The position numbers and the translations under genes are program-made. Under the pieces are notes generated by a model. That model saw only the letters and a program-made list of their open reading frames with translations. It did not search any database and was not told where the DNA came from. A stretch of 64,000 nucleotides of DNA. It comes from Candidatus Midichloria sp. GTDB lineage: Bacteria; Pseudomonadota; Alphaproteobacteria; Rickettsiales; Midichloriaceae. This document shows, piece by piece, positions 1-9,496 of this stretch. The stretch spans positions 441,737 through 505,736 of the forward strand of contig CP094379.1 of NCBI GenBank assembly GCA_030060845.1. The letters are read 5' to 3'. How positions within the stretch are numbered: the first letter of the stretch is position 1; each line of letters opens with the position of its first letter.

Positions 1-65
1 AAGACTATAGCCCCTTAGAAAAACTAATATATAATTTCTCTAAAAGTGAAAGAAAAGAGTGGTAA
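1..65 (+). CDS. 3' end of an unidentified gene (possibly RND adaptor)
   Basis: An open frame enters from the left edge and ends in TAA at 63-65, immediately followed by the ATG (66) of the RND efflux wreck. Only about 20 codons are visible (ending SERKEW). The TAA-ATG junction suggests translational coupling, and RND pumps are usually preceded by their periplasmic adaptor (HlyD/AcrA family), so that is the guess. No domain can be recognised in so short a stretch. Confidence 0.3.
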   Translation, partial: DYSPLEKLIYNFSKSERKEW

Positions 66-1680
66 ATGGAGAAGTTATTAATGCATTTGTAGATTGTAGA
101 AGATGATTATATATACTTCTGTTCATTATGATGTTGTTGGGCTATTTAGCGTATATCCGAATACCTAAAGAAAGCAATCCTGATGTAAAAATAGCAATGA
201 TATATGCTTTAATGCAATATACCGGTATTTCTCCAGAAGATGGACAAAGGTTACTACTACAACCTATGGAAAATGCCTTAAGATCTGTTGCTGGAATAAC
301 CAAGATGACACCTTACACCCAAGAAGGCAGTGCTAATATAATACTAGAGTTTGATGCATGGTTTGATAGTGATAAAGCTTTAAGAGACGTAAAAGATAAG
401 GTTAGTGATACAACCTACAAATTGCCAAAGAGCTGATACACCAACTATGCATGAGATAAATCTAAGTTTAGAGCCAATTTTAAATGCCATAGTCACAGGC
501 AACGTTGATGAAAGGAGTTTAGTTACTCTAGCAAAAGATTTGAAAGACAAGATAGAAGAAGTTAAGGAGTTCTAGAAGTAAAGATAGGTGGAGAAAAAAG
601 TACGCTATAGAAATTATAATTAAACCAGCAATACTCGAGATGTATGGGATTGCAATTGATTTAATTGCACAGATTATTGCTTCTAATAATGTATTGGTTC
701 CTGCCAGAATTTTAAACCTGTGGAGGAGAGTATGCAAAAAATACCAATCTAAGTTAAAGGCGTAAATGGATTTCTCTCCTTTCCAATAAGGCAAGCAAAA
801 ATGGGGTATTAAGGCTTGGAGATATTGCCCCACAGTGAAAAAACTTTTAAAGGTATAAAAACTTATTGCAAGAGTAAACAGTAAATCAGCAGCTGTATCA
901 GAAATCTCTAAAAGAAGTGAGGTAAATATTATAAATACAGTGGCTGCAGTCAAAGAAATGATTAAGAAGAATTCAAAATTCTTGCCTTCACCTACTGAAA
1001 TTATGTATTCCCAAGGTCAATCTGATCAGATTAACGAAATTATAGCAGATTTAGAAAACAGTATCATCCTCGCTGGAATCTTGGTTATAATAGTCATTGT
1101 CTTATCAGTTGGGGGGGGGCACGCTTAACATTGTTAATTGCTCTATCGCTCCTTGCGTCATTTTTAGTCAGAGTTCTATTACTATACTACATGAGTCTTA
1201 CATTCAACATAGTTGTATTGTTTAGCTTAATATTAACCGTCGGAATGATAGTTGATGATGTAAAGGTAAGTTGATGATAAAGAAATATTTCTGGAAGATA
1301 CCACTGCCATAGTTTAGCTAGAGCTTGAAGATTGGCAACCAAGAAAAAAAGCTGTAGAAATTTTTGCAGATATAACTGAAAGATTAAAGTCCATCAATGG
1401 ATATGACCTAGGAAGAGATGATAAAGATCAACAAGAACCTGGCTCTTTTTTAGTTAAAGCCTTCTTTTTAGCCCCTGTTATAATGTTCATGATTATGTTA
1501 ATCCAGTTCAACAGCTTTTATCATATTTTTATAGTTATAAATGCTGTACTATTATCAACAGTTGGCGTTTTGATAGGGCTTATCCTATCTTGGCAACCAT
1601 TTGGTATAGTGATGTGCAGAATAGATATTATTGCATTAGCAAGAGTTGTGCTTAACAATAACATACTATGTAATTAGAAC
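66..1680 (+). pseudogene. RND-family efflux permease (AcrB/HAE1-like), degraded
   Basis: The remains are of an inner-membrane RND proton-driven exporter. Recognisable pieces are the N-terminal helix and porter start (128-436, with IPKESNPDVKI and MQYTGISPEDGQRLL, the typical RND opening), a central helix stretch (940-1128) and a late transmembrane segment (1483-1677, with LLSTVGVLIGL). They fall in different frames separated by stops and deletions, and the total is about half the usual length of roughly 1000 residues. The ATG at 66 gives MEKLLMH before a frameshift, so the original start is probably there. A G9 run at 1111-1119 causes one frame break: one more G, or two fewer, would restore the family reading. 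The 3' end abuts an IS5-like element. It cannot make a working pump. Confidence 0.85.
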
Positions 1681-1711
1681 CTGCGCCCAAAGGATAAGGC
1701 TTATCTTACTT

Positions 1712-2519
1712 AGGAACCATTAACAACCCTGAAGTTTTAATAAGAGATAAAGCAATAAATCTAAAGAAAGTATATGAAGTTTATCAAATCGCATAGCTAA
1801 TCTACAGTTTGTTTTAATCCTAGCAAATAAACTCTCTATTCTATACCTCTCCATTTATAAATGGTCTTTATATCAAATCTAAAATTCACTCTTCTATTCC
1901 TTTTATTAGGTATCTCATGCTCAATGTCATTATCTTTAACCAGCTTCGTATTTTATCCGTACCATAAGCCTTTATTTCCATCTTTTTACATCAGCACAAT
2001 TTAGCATCTCCGTCATCTCACTTATCATCTTACAATCAGAATGCGCTGCTCCTGTAACCTGAAATATCTTCTTCTCTCATTATAACATGTATTTTTATAC
2101 CCTTAACTGCTACGTTTTTACCTATACTTTGCTTACCTATCTTTCTAACGCTCCAGTTCCATGACAGTGCACTTTTATTGCAGTTGAGTCCATAAACACT
2201 ATATCTATTTTCAATATCTTCTCCTGTTCTAAGGCGTATAAAATCAGCCATAATAAACCATCTTCATTACGTTTTTTAAACCTGCTAATATTCGTATGCC
2301 AGAGACCATATTCTTTAGGGCAATCTCCCCTCCAGGATACTGATATGCTTAGTATCTTCAGCACCACACAAAAACAACTTATAATGACTAATTTTTAGGG
2401 CCTCACTCAAATGGGTGTCGTATGCTTTTCTATTATTGGTAACATCTCTTTGTTAAATAGATCTTCTGATATCTGATATAGATGATCTGACATTTTTTCC
2501 TTTTTAAATGATAATTCCT
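1712..2519 (-). mobile_element. IS5-like insertion sequence, degraded copy 1
   Basis: This is a minus-strand IS5-type element with a broken DDE transposase. The transposase start (MSDHLYQISEDLFNKE) is at 2493. Later pieces in shifting frames include WRGDCPKEYGLWHT, IDIVFMDSTAIKVHCHGTG and RKIGKQSIGKNVAVKGIKI, all typical of this family. The 3' terminal inverted repeat begins at 1712 (AGGAACCATTAACAACC) and matches the ends at 47999 and 18395. The left end is truncated: similarity to the other copies stops near 2519, just before the 3' end of gapR. Several stops and frameshifts mean it is not autonomous. Confidence 0.85.
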
Positions 2520-2539
2520 ATTAGAGAATAAAAGGGATT

Positions 2540-2803
2540 TTAAGAAACATCACTATCCATTCCTAAAGCCTTTTTATAGATTTCAAAAAGTGTTTCTTGT
2601 TCATATATGTCTTCTTTTTTCATCTTTCTAATTTTAATAATTTGTCTCATAGTTTCCTGCTTAAGACCATCAGATTTTGCTCCTGCATAGATGTCTTTTA
2701 TTTGGGCTATAATCTCTTTCTTTTCCTGTTCTAATTTTTCTATCTTTTCAATGTATTGTTTTAGTATATCTCCGGAAATACCATCAATCATAATATTTGA
2801 CAT
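2540..2803 (-). CDS. gapR: GapR family nucleoid-associated protein (DUF2312)
   Basis: The 87-residue protein has the usual GapR/DUF2312 size and pattern: an N-terminal helix with YIEKIEKLEQEKKEI, then KDIYAGAKSDG, then a basic helix with MRQIIKIRKM and a C-terminal YKKALGM. In Caulobacter GapR is an alphaproteobacterial DNA-binding protein that prefers overtwisted DNA ahead of polymerases and helps topoisomerases. The first helices are predicted coiled coil for oligomerisation. It lies 30 bases downstream of the AI-2E transporter gene in the same direction. An IS5-like remnant ends just past its stop. Assignment by sequence pattern is strong; the function here is inferred from the family. Confidence 0.85.
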   Translation of the reverse strand: MSNIMIDGISGDILKQYIEKIEKLEQEKKEIIAQIKDIYAGAKSDGLKQETMRQIIKIRKMKKEDIYEQETLFEIYKKALGMDSDVS

Positions 2804-2833
2804 TAGTGCACCTCTTCTATTAATTTTTAATTA

Positions 2834-3865
2834 TTAATTAAGATTATAAAATCTACTATTTCTATATTTACGCAAGCAGAACTTGAAAATGACCCCCAGC
2901 GTTGCTGCAAATGGTAACGATATAATCACTCCAAAGAAGCCAGCTAAATTCCAGCCTACAATGAGACTAAATATTATCCACACAGGATGTAAACCAACAT
3001 TAGTTCCAACAAATTTTGGAGTTAAAAACATACCTTCTAATAACTGTCCAAGTAATAATAAGATAATTAATCCTACTAAATGATAATCAAATCCAAATTG
3101 GCTTATAGCAATTAATAAACATAAAACAGTTGCAGTTAATGAGCCAAGGTATGGGATAAAAATCAAGGTACCAAAAAGCACTCCAAGGCCTAACCAATAA
3201 TTTAGATTGATTAAGGAAAAAGCAAAAGAATAATATACTACTAAAATTGAGCAGACAGCAAGCTGCCCTCTAAAAAACCCGATTAAAACGTTTTGCATAC
3301 TACCCAATAATTCTTTAACTTCTTTTTGGTATTTTATTGGAATAACGGAATAAATAGTTTGTTTAATAGCTCTACTATCTTTTAGGAGATAAAAAGTTAC
3401 AAAAGGAGTAATAATAATAAAAGATAAGGCATTTGCCGCTATAGACCCTGAGCGTATTATACCCTTCAAAAGAACTTTAACGGTATCGATTAATTGGCTA
3501 GAAACATTATCTAGCTGATTTTGAAACTGAGGAGAAAGGGTATTAAGTTTAGTGATAAAAGATAAGAATTTAGCGTTTATAGCTGGTTGATTAGAGGTTA
3601 TCTGAGAAATTAAGTGATATATTTGATAATACATCAAAGGACCAAGTATGGATAAGATTAAAATTATAAAGCTCAAAAAAAGTGTTACGGTAAGGAAGCT
3701 AGCTAGACCATCTTTTAATTTAAATGTTTTTATCATCCATTCCATAAATGGAGAAAGGGCATAAGCACAGCATATAGCAGCTAAAAAAGGAGCAATTATA
3801 CTATAGGATAAATATAGAGCTAAATAGGTTAAACCAATGAATGATAAAATTATAAGTAAAATCAT
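2834..3865 (-). CDS. AI-2E/PerM family membrane transporter
   Basis: The 343-residue polytopic membrane protein has hydrophobic segments near residues 1-25, 50-80, 150-170, 205-235, 245-270 and 290-335. The family layout is clear: a central region rich in Q and N between the first helix pairs, then ITPFVTFYLLKD, then a conserved late block (IPYLGSLTATVLCLLIA, LVGLIILLLLGQLLEGMFLTPKF). The family (PerM, YdiK, TqsA) exports small molecules such as autoinducer-2, or in some members takes part in Na+/H+ exchange; the substrate here cannot be told. Rickettsiales commonly carry one copy. The start at 3865 gives a hydrophobic N terminus. The adjacent gapR may be co-transcribed. Confidence 0.85.
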   Translation of the reverse strand: MILLIILSFIGLTYLALYLSYSIIAPFLAAICCAYALSPFMEWMIKTFKLKDGLASFLTVTLFLSFIILILSILGPLMYYQIYHLISQITSNQPAINAKFLSFITKLNTLSPQFQNQLDNVSSQLIDTVKVLLKGIIRSGSIAANALSFIIITPFVTFYLLKDSRAIKQTIYSVIPIKYQKEVKELLGSMQNVLIGFFRGQLAVCSILVVYYSFAFSLINLNYWLGLGVLFGTLIFIPYLGSLTATVLCLLIAISQFGFDYHLVGLIILLLLGQLLEGMFLTPKFVGTNVGLHPVWIIFSLIVGWNLAGFFGVIISLPFAATLGVIFKFCLRKYRNSRFYNLN

Positions 3866-4209
3866 AAGCTCTACCTTAAAATTATTTCTTTACCGTTAAC
3901 ACTTTTAATTTTAATCCAATTGTCCAATTGCCAAATTGCATATGAAACATTTTTTAAAATTCCTCTTCTCAATATATTATAACAGCTATTGTTACATTTT
4001 AGGCTGCTATTATCTGCCATATTTATAAATATATCTACATCATTTTGACAAATTTATATAAAAAATTTCGTCATGCAATATAAGAGCTTTAGATTCATTG
4101 ATATGGTACTGGCAAGCATTTTTGTTACATATTCCCTTCATCATTTAATTTTATTATGTCTTTTGCTTCAACTGCTTCTTTCAAAACGGTTTGCAGATAC
4201 CTCTCACTA
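3866..4209. other. Non-coding, no recognisable gene
   Basis: No open frame or family resemblance is visible here. The stretch lies upstream of the PerM-type gene and probably contains its promoter plus the eroded end of the neighbouring comEC wreck. Confidence 0.4.
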
Positions 4210-4985
4210 GCTCTTATTACCATCCCTTGTATTGGAGCCAGCAATTAACTCTAAACAAAGCCGCTAGGCATTTATAGACTTGAGCTTAGCATGTATAGCT
4301 TGCCAATAATTGCAATAAAGGCAGCAAATTTAGCTAAGACCATTTAACAGAAAAAATATTATTCCCGCAATAACTGCTATATGCACTTCAAAAATTGCTA
4401 TGAAGTGTGCAGTTCCAACAACTCTCATTGATTTAGAATCTTGTTCCGCAACTTGAGAAGAATTCCCAACCAATATTCCAGAGGCAAGTGCAGCAGTTCT
4501 AGTATACATTTGTTCTTTTATTATTTCTGCTATTTTTTTCTTAAGCATTCAACATTGAAAGCTGGAGTTTTGCTATACTCTATGATTTTGAAGTGAAGAG
4601 AGCGTCGCATGCAGAGTGCTCCAGGAAAAAGAATAAGCATCAATGTACAATAAATACTAATTCTTGCACCAATTTTTAAATTTTATCGTTACTTCCGAGT
4701 GTCTATTCTAACTTTATGCAATTGATTTGTTGCATCTGTTTTAATGTTGTTCAAGTGAAGCCTTTTTGCGCTTTTTCTATCATCTATTTTTTCTATACTA
4801 GCTTCAATTAATATACTGTATAATGTTTCTTCTATATATAGCTTTATTATCAAGCTGGAACTCTCTATAGCAGCTTATAAATTAACCAATGATGAAAAAC
4901 ATAAAAGCATTAATAATATAACATTTAAAATACTATAATATTTTTGCAATACAGCTCGGCATCTTTGATTTTCACTTCAAAATGC
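4210..4985 (-). pseudogene. comEC: ComEC-type DNA uptake channel, degraded fragment
   Basis: Minus-strand pieces resemble the ComEC/Rec2 membrane channel that carries DNA across the inner membrane in natural transformation. The clearest is 4330-4548: TRTAALASGILVGNSS followed by MRVVGTAHFIAIFEVHIAV. This matches the competence-domain pattern of an alternating Ala/Gly helix, then 'MR.xGxxHxxAISGLHxG'; here AISGLH is eroded to AIFEVH. Upstream (4549-4760), in shifted frames, are pieces like KIGARISI and HFKIIEY, resembling the OB-fold to competence-domain link (PGxFDFxxxxYF). Downstream is AKFAAFIAIIGKLYML. Several frameshifts are present and most of the gene is gone. The identification rests on pattern recognition only. 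Confidence 0.55.
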
Positions 4986-5001
4986 CAACCTGATTTTTAT
5001 A

Positions 5002-6711
5002 TTATTTATCTTTTTTCAACACAGCACCTAAAATATCCCCTAAGCTTGCACCACTTGCGGTAGAACCAAATTCAGCAATAGCTTTTTTCTCTTCTTCAAT
5101 TTCAAGTGCTTTAATTGATAATGAAAGCTGCCTTAAAGTTTTATCAAACCCTAAAACTTTGGCATCAACCTTATCACCAATTGCAAATCTTTCTGGACGT
5201 TGCTCATCTTTATGTTTAGACAAGTCAGATTTTTTTATAAACACCAGAAATCTTTCCTCAGCTTCAACTTCTATACCATCTTTTTTTATGTTAGTGACAA
5301 CACAAGTAACCACACCAGCACTTACTATCTTTTCAGCCACCATAACAACTGCATCACCTGCAACTTGTTTAATACTCACGGTAACTCTCTCTCTTTCAAG
5401 ATCAACATTGAGAACTACACCAGTTACTGGAGAGCCTTTAGCATAATCTTTCAAAGCTTCCTCAGGTGATTTATCCCAAGAAATTTCTGTAGCAGGTATC
5501 AATACATCTATTTCATCCTGCTCTTCCTCCCTAATTGTCATAAACATACCAAAATCTGCTATATTCTTAATAATACCAGATACAGTACTGCCAATTGGAT
5601 AGTTTTCCGCAAACTTAGCCCAAGGGTTTTCTTTGCACTGTTTCATACTTAAACTGATACGATGCTTAGAAATATCAATTTCTAAGATTACAACTTCAAC
5701 TTCATCACCAGTTTTCACAAGCTTGCGAGGATGCATATTTTTTGCATTCCAGCTCATTTCTGTATGATAAACTAACCCCTCAACATTCGGCTCAATTTCA
5801 ACAAAAGCTCCATAATCAACTATAGTTGTCACTGTACCTTTTAATTTTGTACCAACTTTGTATTTTTCAGCTAGTTGATTCCAAGGATTTGCCTCAAGCT
5901 GTTTCATACCAAGAGATACACGTTGAGATTCAGCACTATACTTAATTATAATAACTTTAACAACTTGACCAATAGATAATATCTCCGATGGATGAGAAAT
6001 CTTAGACCATGAGATATCTGTGATATGTAATAACCCATCCATAAATCCTAGATCTATAAATGCCCCATAGTCTGTTAAGTTCTTAACAGTTCCCTCCAAT
6101 ACTGAACCTTCCTGAATATTTGCAAGTTGTTCTTGGCGCGCTTCTTTTCTTGAATCTTCAAGAATTGCTCTTCTAGAAACAACTACGTTACCGTTTTCCT
6201 TATCTACCTTTAAAATTTTAAATGGCTGAGCTAAACCAAATAAAACACTTATATCTTTAACAGGTCTTATATCAACTTGGCTACCTGGAAGGAATGCAAT
6301 GATACCACTTAGTTCAACCGCAAAACCTCCTTTGACACGCCCTATTATTATACCATCAACATTTTCACCTTGAGTGCAAATTTGTTCAAATTTGCTCCAA
6401 GCTATATCTCTAAGCGCTTTCTCGCGGCTTAATACTATTTTCCCCCCCTTGCCTTCAAACCTCTCAACATAAACTTCTACTTCATCTCCAACACTTAGTT
6501 CTATATTACCAAACTGAGCTCTTGGTATCCTTCCTTCACTTTTAAGACCAACATCAATAAGTACAGAATCTCTTTCTATGCCAATAACTGACCCCTTAAT
6601 TACCTGTCCCTCTTTTTTTTCGCTATCTAAATAGCTGTGAAAAAGCTTTTCAAACTCATCAGCAATTAATTGTTCTTCTGCTGTAATGTTTTTTTTGAGA
6701 TTTATACTCAT
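5002..6711 (-). CDS. rpsA: 30S ribosomal protein S1
   Basis: The 569-residue protein has six S1 RNA-binding repeats at about 35-100, 115-185, 200-270, 288-355, 375-450 and 465-535. Repeat hallmarks include VKGGFAVELSGIIAFLPGSQ, LTDYGAFIDLGFMDGLLHI, VDYGAFVEIEPNVEGLVY and IADFGMFM. S1 binds mRNA leaders and brings them to the 30S subunit. The length is normal for Alphaproteobacteria. It is the third gene of a compact pccA-cmk-rpsA run, 40 bases after cmk; cmk-rpsA adjacency is widely conserved in Proteobacteria. A short C run at 6445-6451 encodes the GKGGK turn and stays in frame. Nothing suggests damage. Confidence 0.97.
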   Translation of the reverse strand: MSINLKKNITAEEQLIADEFEKLFHSYLDSEKKEGQVIKGSVIGIERDSVLIDVGLKSEGRIPRAQFGNIELSVGDEVEVYVERFEGKGGKIVLSREKALRDIAWSKFEQICTQGENVDGIIIGRVKGGFAVELSGIIAFLPGSQVDIRPVKDISVLFGLAQPFKILKVDKENGNVVVSRRAILEDSRKEARQEQLANIQEGSVLEGTVKNLTDYGAFIDLGFMDGLLHITDISWSKISHPSEILSIGQVVKVIIIKYSAESQRVSLGMKQLEANPWNQLAEKYKVGTKLKGTVTTIVDYGAFVEIEPNVEGLVYHTEMSWNAKNMHPRKLVKTGDEVEVVILEIDISKHRISLSMKQCKENPWAKFAENYPIGSTVSGIIKNIADFGMFMTIREEEQDEIDVLIPATEISWDKSPEEALKDYAKGSPVTGVVLNVDLERERVTVSIKQVAGDAVVMVAEKIVSAGVVTCVVTNIKKDGIEVEAEERFLVFIKKSDLSKHKDEQRPERFAIGDKVDAKVLGFDKTLRQLSLSIKALEIEEEKKAIAEFGSTASGASLGDILGAVLKKDK

Positions 6712-6751
6712 ATCAAAATTATAAAATAAAAAAGTTAATAATACTAAGAAG

Positions 6752-7378
6752 TTATAAGGCTTTATTAATTAGCTTTAATATATCATCAACTGCAGTATCA
6801 ATATCTACCTTGGTTGTATCTATAACAAGATAATCACTTCCCTTAGTTAAAGGAGCATTGTCCCTGCTTGAATCACGTAGATCTCTGACTTGTAAATTTC
6901 TTAGAACATCGTCATATATAATACCTTCTCCATTTTTTTGCAACTGTTTAAATCTTCTAGCTGCTCTTTCCTCAATATCAGCTGTTATATATATTTTTAC
7001 ATTTGCATTAGGGAATATTACTGTACCTATATCTCTTCCCTCAATAACCACGCCCTTTTTACCAATAGCAAAATTATGTTGAATATCTAATAAAGCTTTT
7101 CTAACTTCAGGTATTGTAGCTATAACAGAAGCATTTTCTGAAACTATGCTCCCATACAAACCTAACCCTACAGCCTCATTAAAATTTATTGAACCAATTA
7201 AGGGAACCAATTCATTAATATTCTTTGTATCAATTTGATTTTGCAGCGCAAAATATGCTACCGCCCTATATAAAGAGCCAGTGTTAAGATAATCAAAACC
7301 AAGTTTTTTTGCAACTATTTTGGCTATTGTTCCTTTTCCAGAAGCCGCGGGACCATCTATAGCAACGATAAAACTCAT
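6752..7378 (-). CDS. cmk: Cytidylate kinase
   Basis: The 208-residue nucleoside monophosphate kinase phosphorylates CMP and dCMP with ATP, feeding CTP and dCTP pools in the cytoplasm. The P-loop GPAASGKGT lies at residues 9-17; DYLNTGSLYRAVA at about 29-41 is the CMP-binding segment; VVIEGRDIGTVIFP at about 110-123 and the lid-region RAARR are also present. Length fits the short cmk type. It begins three bases after the pccA stop and precedes rpsA by 40 bases, so all three are probably one transcript. Confidence 0.96.
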   Translation of the reverse strand: MSFIVAIDGPAASGKGTIAKIVAKKLGFDYLNTGSLYRAVAYFALQNQIDTKNINELVPLIGSINFNEAVGLGLYGSIVSENASVIATIPEVRKALLDIQHNFAIGKKGVVIEGRDIGTVIFPNANVKIYITADIEERAARRFKQLQKNGEGIIYDDVLRNLQVRDLRDSSRDNAPLTKGSDYLVIDTTKVDIDTAVDDILKLINKAL

Positions 7379-7381
7379 AAT

Positions 7382-9379
7382 TCATTTATTATCCAAAGGT
7401 TCTATTTCTATTAATATATCTCCAGAAGAACAAGTTTGTCCCTTTACTGCATTAACCCCTATCACTTTACCATCAGCTTGACTTAAGAGAATATTCTCCA
7501 TCTTCATTGCTTCAAGCACTACCAGTGGTTGACCCTTAACTATATTATCCCCGACTTCGCATTTTACATCTACTATCATTCCTGATATACTAGCTATTAA
7601 GTTACTTTGAACCTCACTTTTCCTAGACTTTTTCATATATTTAGTCAACTCTCCAGCTCGTGGAGTAAAGAGAGCAACTTTTACCTTTGAACCCCGATAA
7701 GTTAGGTTTAAAGCACCATGAAGGTATTCAATTTGTAAGCTATAATCTTTACCATTAATAACACATTGAAATAATTTGCTACCTAATAACCAGCGGCTAG
7801 TAATATAAAACCTTCTATTCTCAAATGAAATTTTATACCCTTCATCTATTCCTCGAACTGCAACTGGATAATTACGATCATTCATCTGCACAACCCAACG
7901 CGTTCCTATTGATTTTAAAGCGAATCTCACCTGCCCATTAATACTCATACTCCTTTTTATATCTGTCATAGATATATAAACAGCAGCACAAAGTATCACT
8001 ACACTTTCTTCATCACTTAACACCGCACCAGCAAAACCATCTTTATATTCGTCATCAATAAAATTAGTTGATATATCTGCTGATAAGAATCTTTTACTGT
8101 TAATAATTGCCTGTAAGAAGCTAATATTATGAGAAATACCGCGTATCACATATTGCTCAAGAGCTTCATTCATAAGGTGAATTGCATAATTCCTATTAGT
8201 TGCGTAAGTGCATAACTTAGAGATCATTGCATCATAAAACATACTAACTTCACCACCTTCATAAACACCAGTATCAACTCTAACTCCTGTAGAAGAAATA
8301 GGTTCTTTATACGTTGCAATTCTACCTGTTGAAGGTAAAAAGCCACAAGCAGGATCTTCTGCATATATCCTACTTTCCATAGCCCAACCACTTAAGACAA
8401 TATCTTTTTGCTTAAATGACAATTTTTCACCTCGAGCAACACTTATCATTTGCTCGACTAAATCAATACCAGTTATCAATTCAGTAACCGGATGCTCTAC
8501 CTGAAGCCTGGTATTCATTTCTAAAAAATAGAAATTTCTATTCTTATCAACTATATACTCTACTGTTCCAACCGAAAAATAATCCACCGCTTTAGCTAGA
8601 GCAATTGACCGATCATACATCTTTTTACGCATTTTTTCGTCTAAAAATGCGCTAGGAGCTTCCTCTATCACTTTCTGATGGTGTCTTTGAATTGAACATT
8701 CCCTTTCACCTAAACAAACATAGTGTCCATGCTTATCAGCTAAAACTTGAATCTCAATGTGGCGAGGATTCTCAATAAATTTCTCTATAAAAGTTCTTGC
8801 ATCAGAAAAGTTATTTTTAGCTTCATTGCGTGTAGAATTAAAGGCTTGCTGCATTTCTTCTTTACTACGCACTATCCTGATCCCTTTACCCCCACCCCCA
8901 GCCGCAGCCTTAATCATGATAGGATAGCCTATCTTAGAAGCAATACTAAGTGCTTCTTTTTCATTTCTAATAGCACCTATATACCCAGGGATAATATTTA
9001 CACCAGCATTTTGTGCTATTTTTTTTGCTTGAATTTTATCCCCCATTTTTCTCATTGAATCTGCAGAAGGTCCAACAAAATTGATATTGTTTTTCTCCAT
9101 CAGTTCTGCGAATTCTGCATTCTCGGATAAAAACCCATATCCAGGATGAACAGCATCAGCTCCAGATAATTTTATTGCATCAAGCAGTCTTTTTTGGTTT
9201 AAATAACTCTGAGTAGCAGGGGCAGGGCCGATATATATCGCATCGTCTGCAAGCCCCACATGTAATGAAGATTTATCAGCTTCAGAATAAACTGCAACTG
9301 TTGTAATTCCAATTTTCTTTGCAGTTTTCATTATTCTACAAGCAATTTCGCCTCTATTAGCAATAAGTAATTTTTTCAT
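7382..9379 (-). CDS. pccA: Propionyl-CoA carboxylase alpha subunit (biotin carboxylase + BCCP)
   Basis: The 665-residue biotin-dependent carboxylase subunit has an N-terminal biotin carboxylase (about 1-450) with GYGFLSENAEFA, an ATP-grasp glycine loop (KAAAGGGGKGI), HIEIQVLADKHG and EMNTRLQVEHPVTE. A linker (BT-type) domain follows, and a C-terminal biotinyl domain carries EAMKMEN with the biotinylated Lys near residue 626. With a beta subunit (not in this window) it makes methylmalonyl-CoA from propionyl-CoA, a step in odd-chain fatty acid and branched amino acid catabolism. The BC-BT-BCCP layout and length favour PccA over acetyl-CoA carboxylase AccC, which lacks BCCP; methylcrotonyl-CoA carboxylase is a less likely alternative. 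A promoter candidate lies 26-53 bases upstream. Confidence 0.9.
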   Translation of the reverse strand: MKKLLIANRGEIACRIMKTAKKIGITTVAVYSEADKSSLHVGLADDAIYIGPAPATQSYLNQKRLLDAIKLSGADAVHPGYGFLSENAEFAELMEKNNINFVGPSADSMRKMGDKIQAKKIAQNAGVNIIPGYIGAIRNEKEALSIASKIGYPIMIKAAAGGGGKGIRIVRSKEEMQQAFNSTRNEAKNNFSDARTFIEKFIENPRHIEIQVLADKHGHYVCLGERECSIQRHHQKVIEEAPSAFLDEKMRKKMYDRSIALAKAVDYFSVGTVEYIVDKNRNFYFLEMNTRLQVEHPVTELITGIDLVEQMISVARGEKLSFKQKDIVLSGWAMESRIYAEDPACGFLPSTGRIATYKEPISSTGVRVDTGVYEGGEVSMFYDAMISKLCTYATNRNYAIHLMNEALEQYVIRGISHNISFLQAIINSKRFLSADISTNFIDDEYKDGFAGAVLSDEESVVILCAAVYISMTDIKRSMSINGQVRFALKSIGTRWVVQMNDRNYPVAVRGIDEGYKISFENRRFYITSRWLLGSKLFQCVINGKDYSLQIEYLHGALNLTYRGSKVKVALFTPRAGELTKYMKKSRKSEVQSNLIASISGMIVDVKCEVGDNIVKGQPLVVLEAMKMENILLSQADGKVIGVNAVKGQTCSSGDILIEIEPLDNK

Positions 9380-9404
9380 TGTAAATTGTAACTATTTAAA
9401 CCCA

Positions 9405-9432
9405 AATATACTAAGACATCCATAAAGAACAA
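9405..9432 (-). promoter_or_regulatory. Candidate sigma-70 promoter for pccA-cmk-rpsA
   Basis: Read on the minus strand, TTGTTC (9432-9427) and TATATT (9410-9405) are separated by 16 bases, 26 bases before the pccA ATG. This is a fair match to the -35/-10 consensus but is based on inspection only, and AT-rich DNA gives many chance matches. Confidence 0.35.
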
Positions 9433-9496
9433 CTGCCATATTGCAAGTATTTTATAACTGAAGTCTCAAAACAATTGCACTTTAAATTTAGCATCA

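Noticed and set aside
5159-5469. Plus-strand open frames inside rpsA, and similar antisense frames in atpD, alaS, ligA, feoB and others
   Set aside because: They lie opposite strongly conserved genes, have no independent family match, and are codon-bias shadows.
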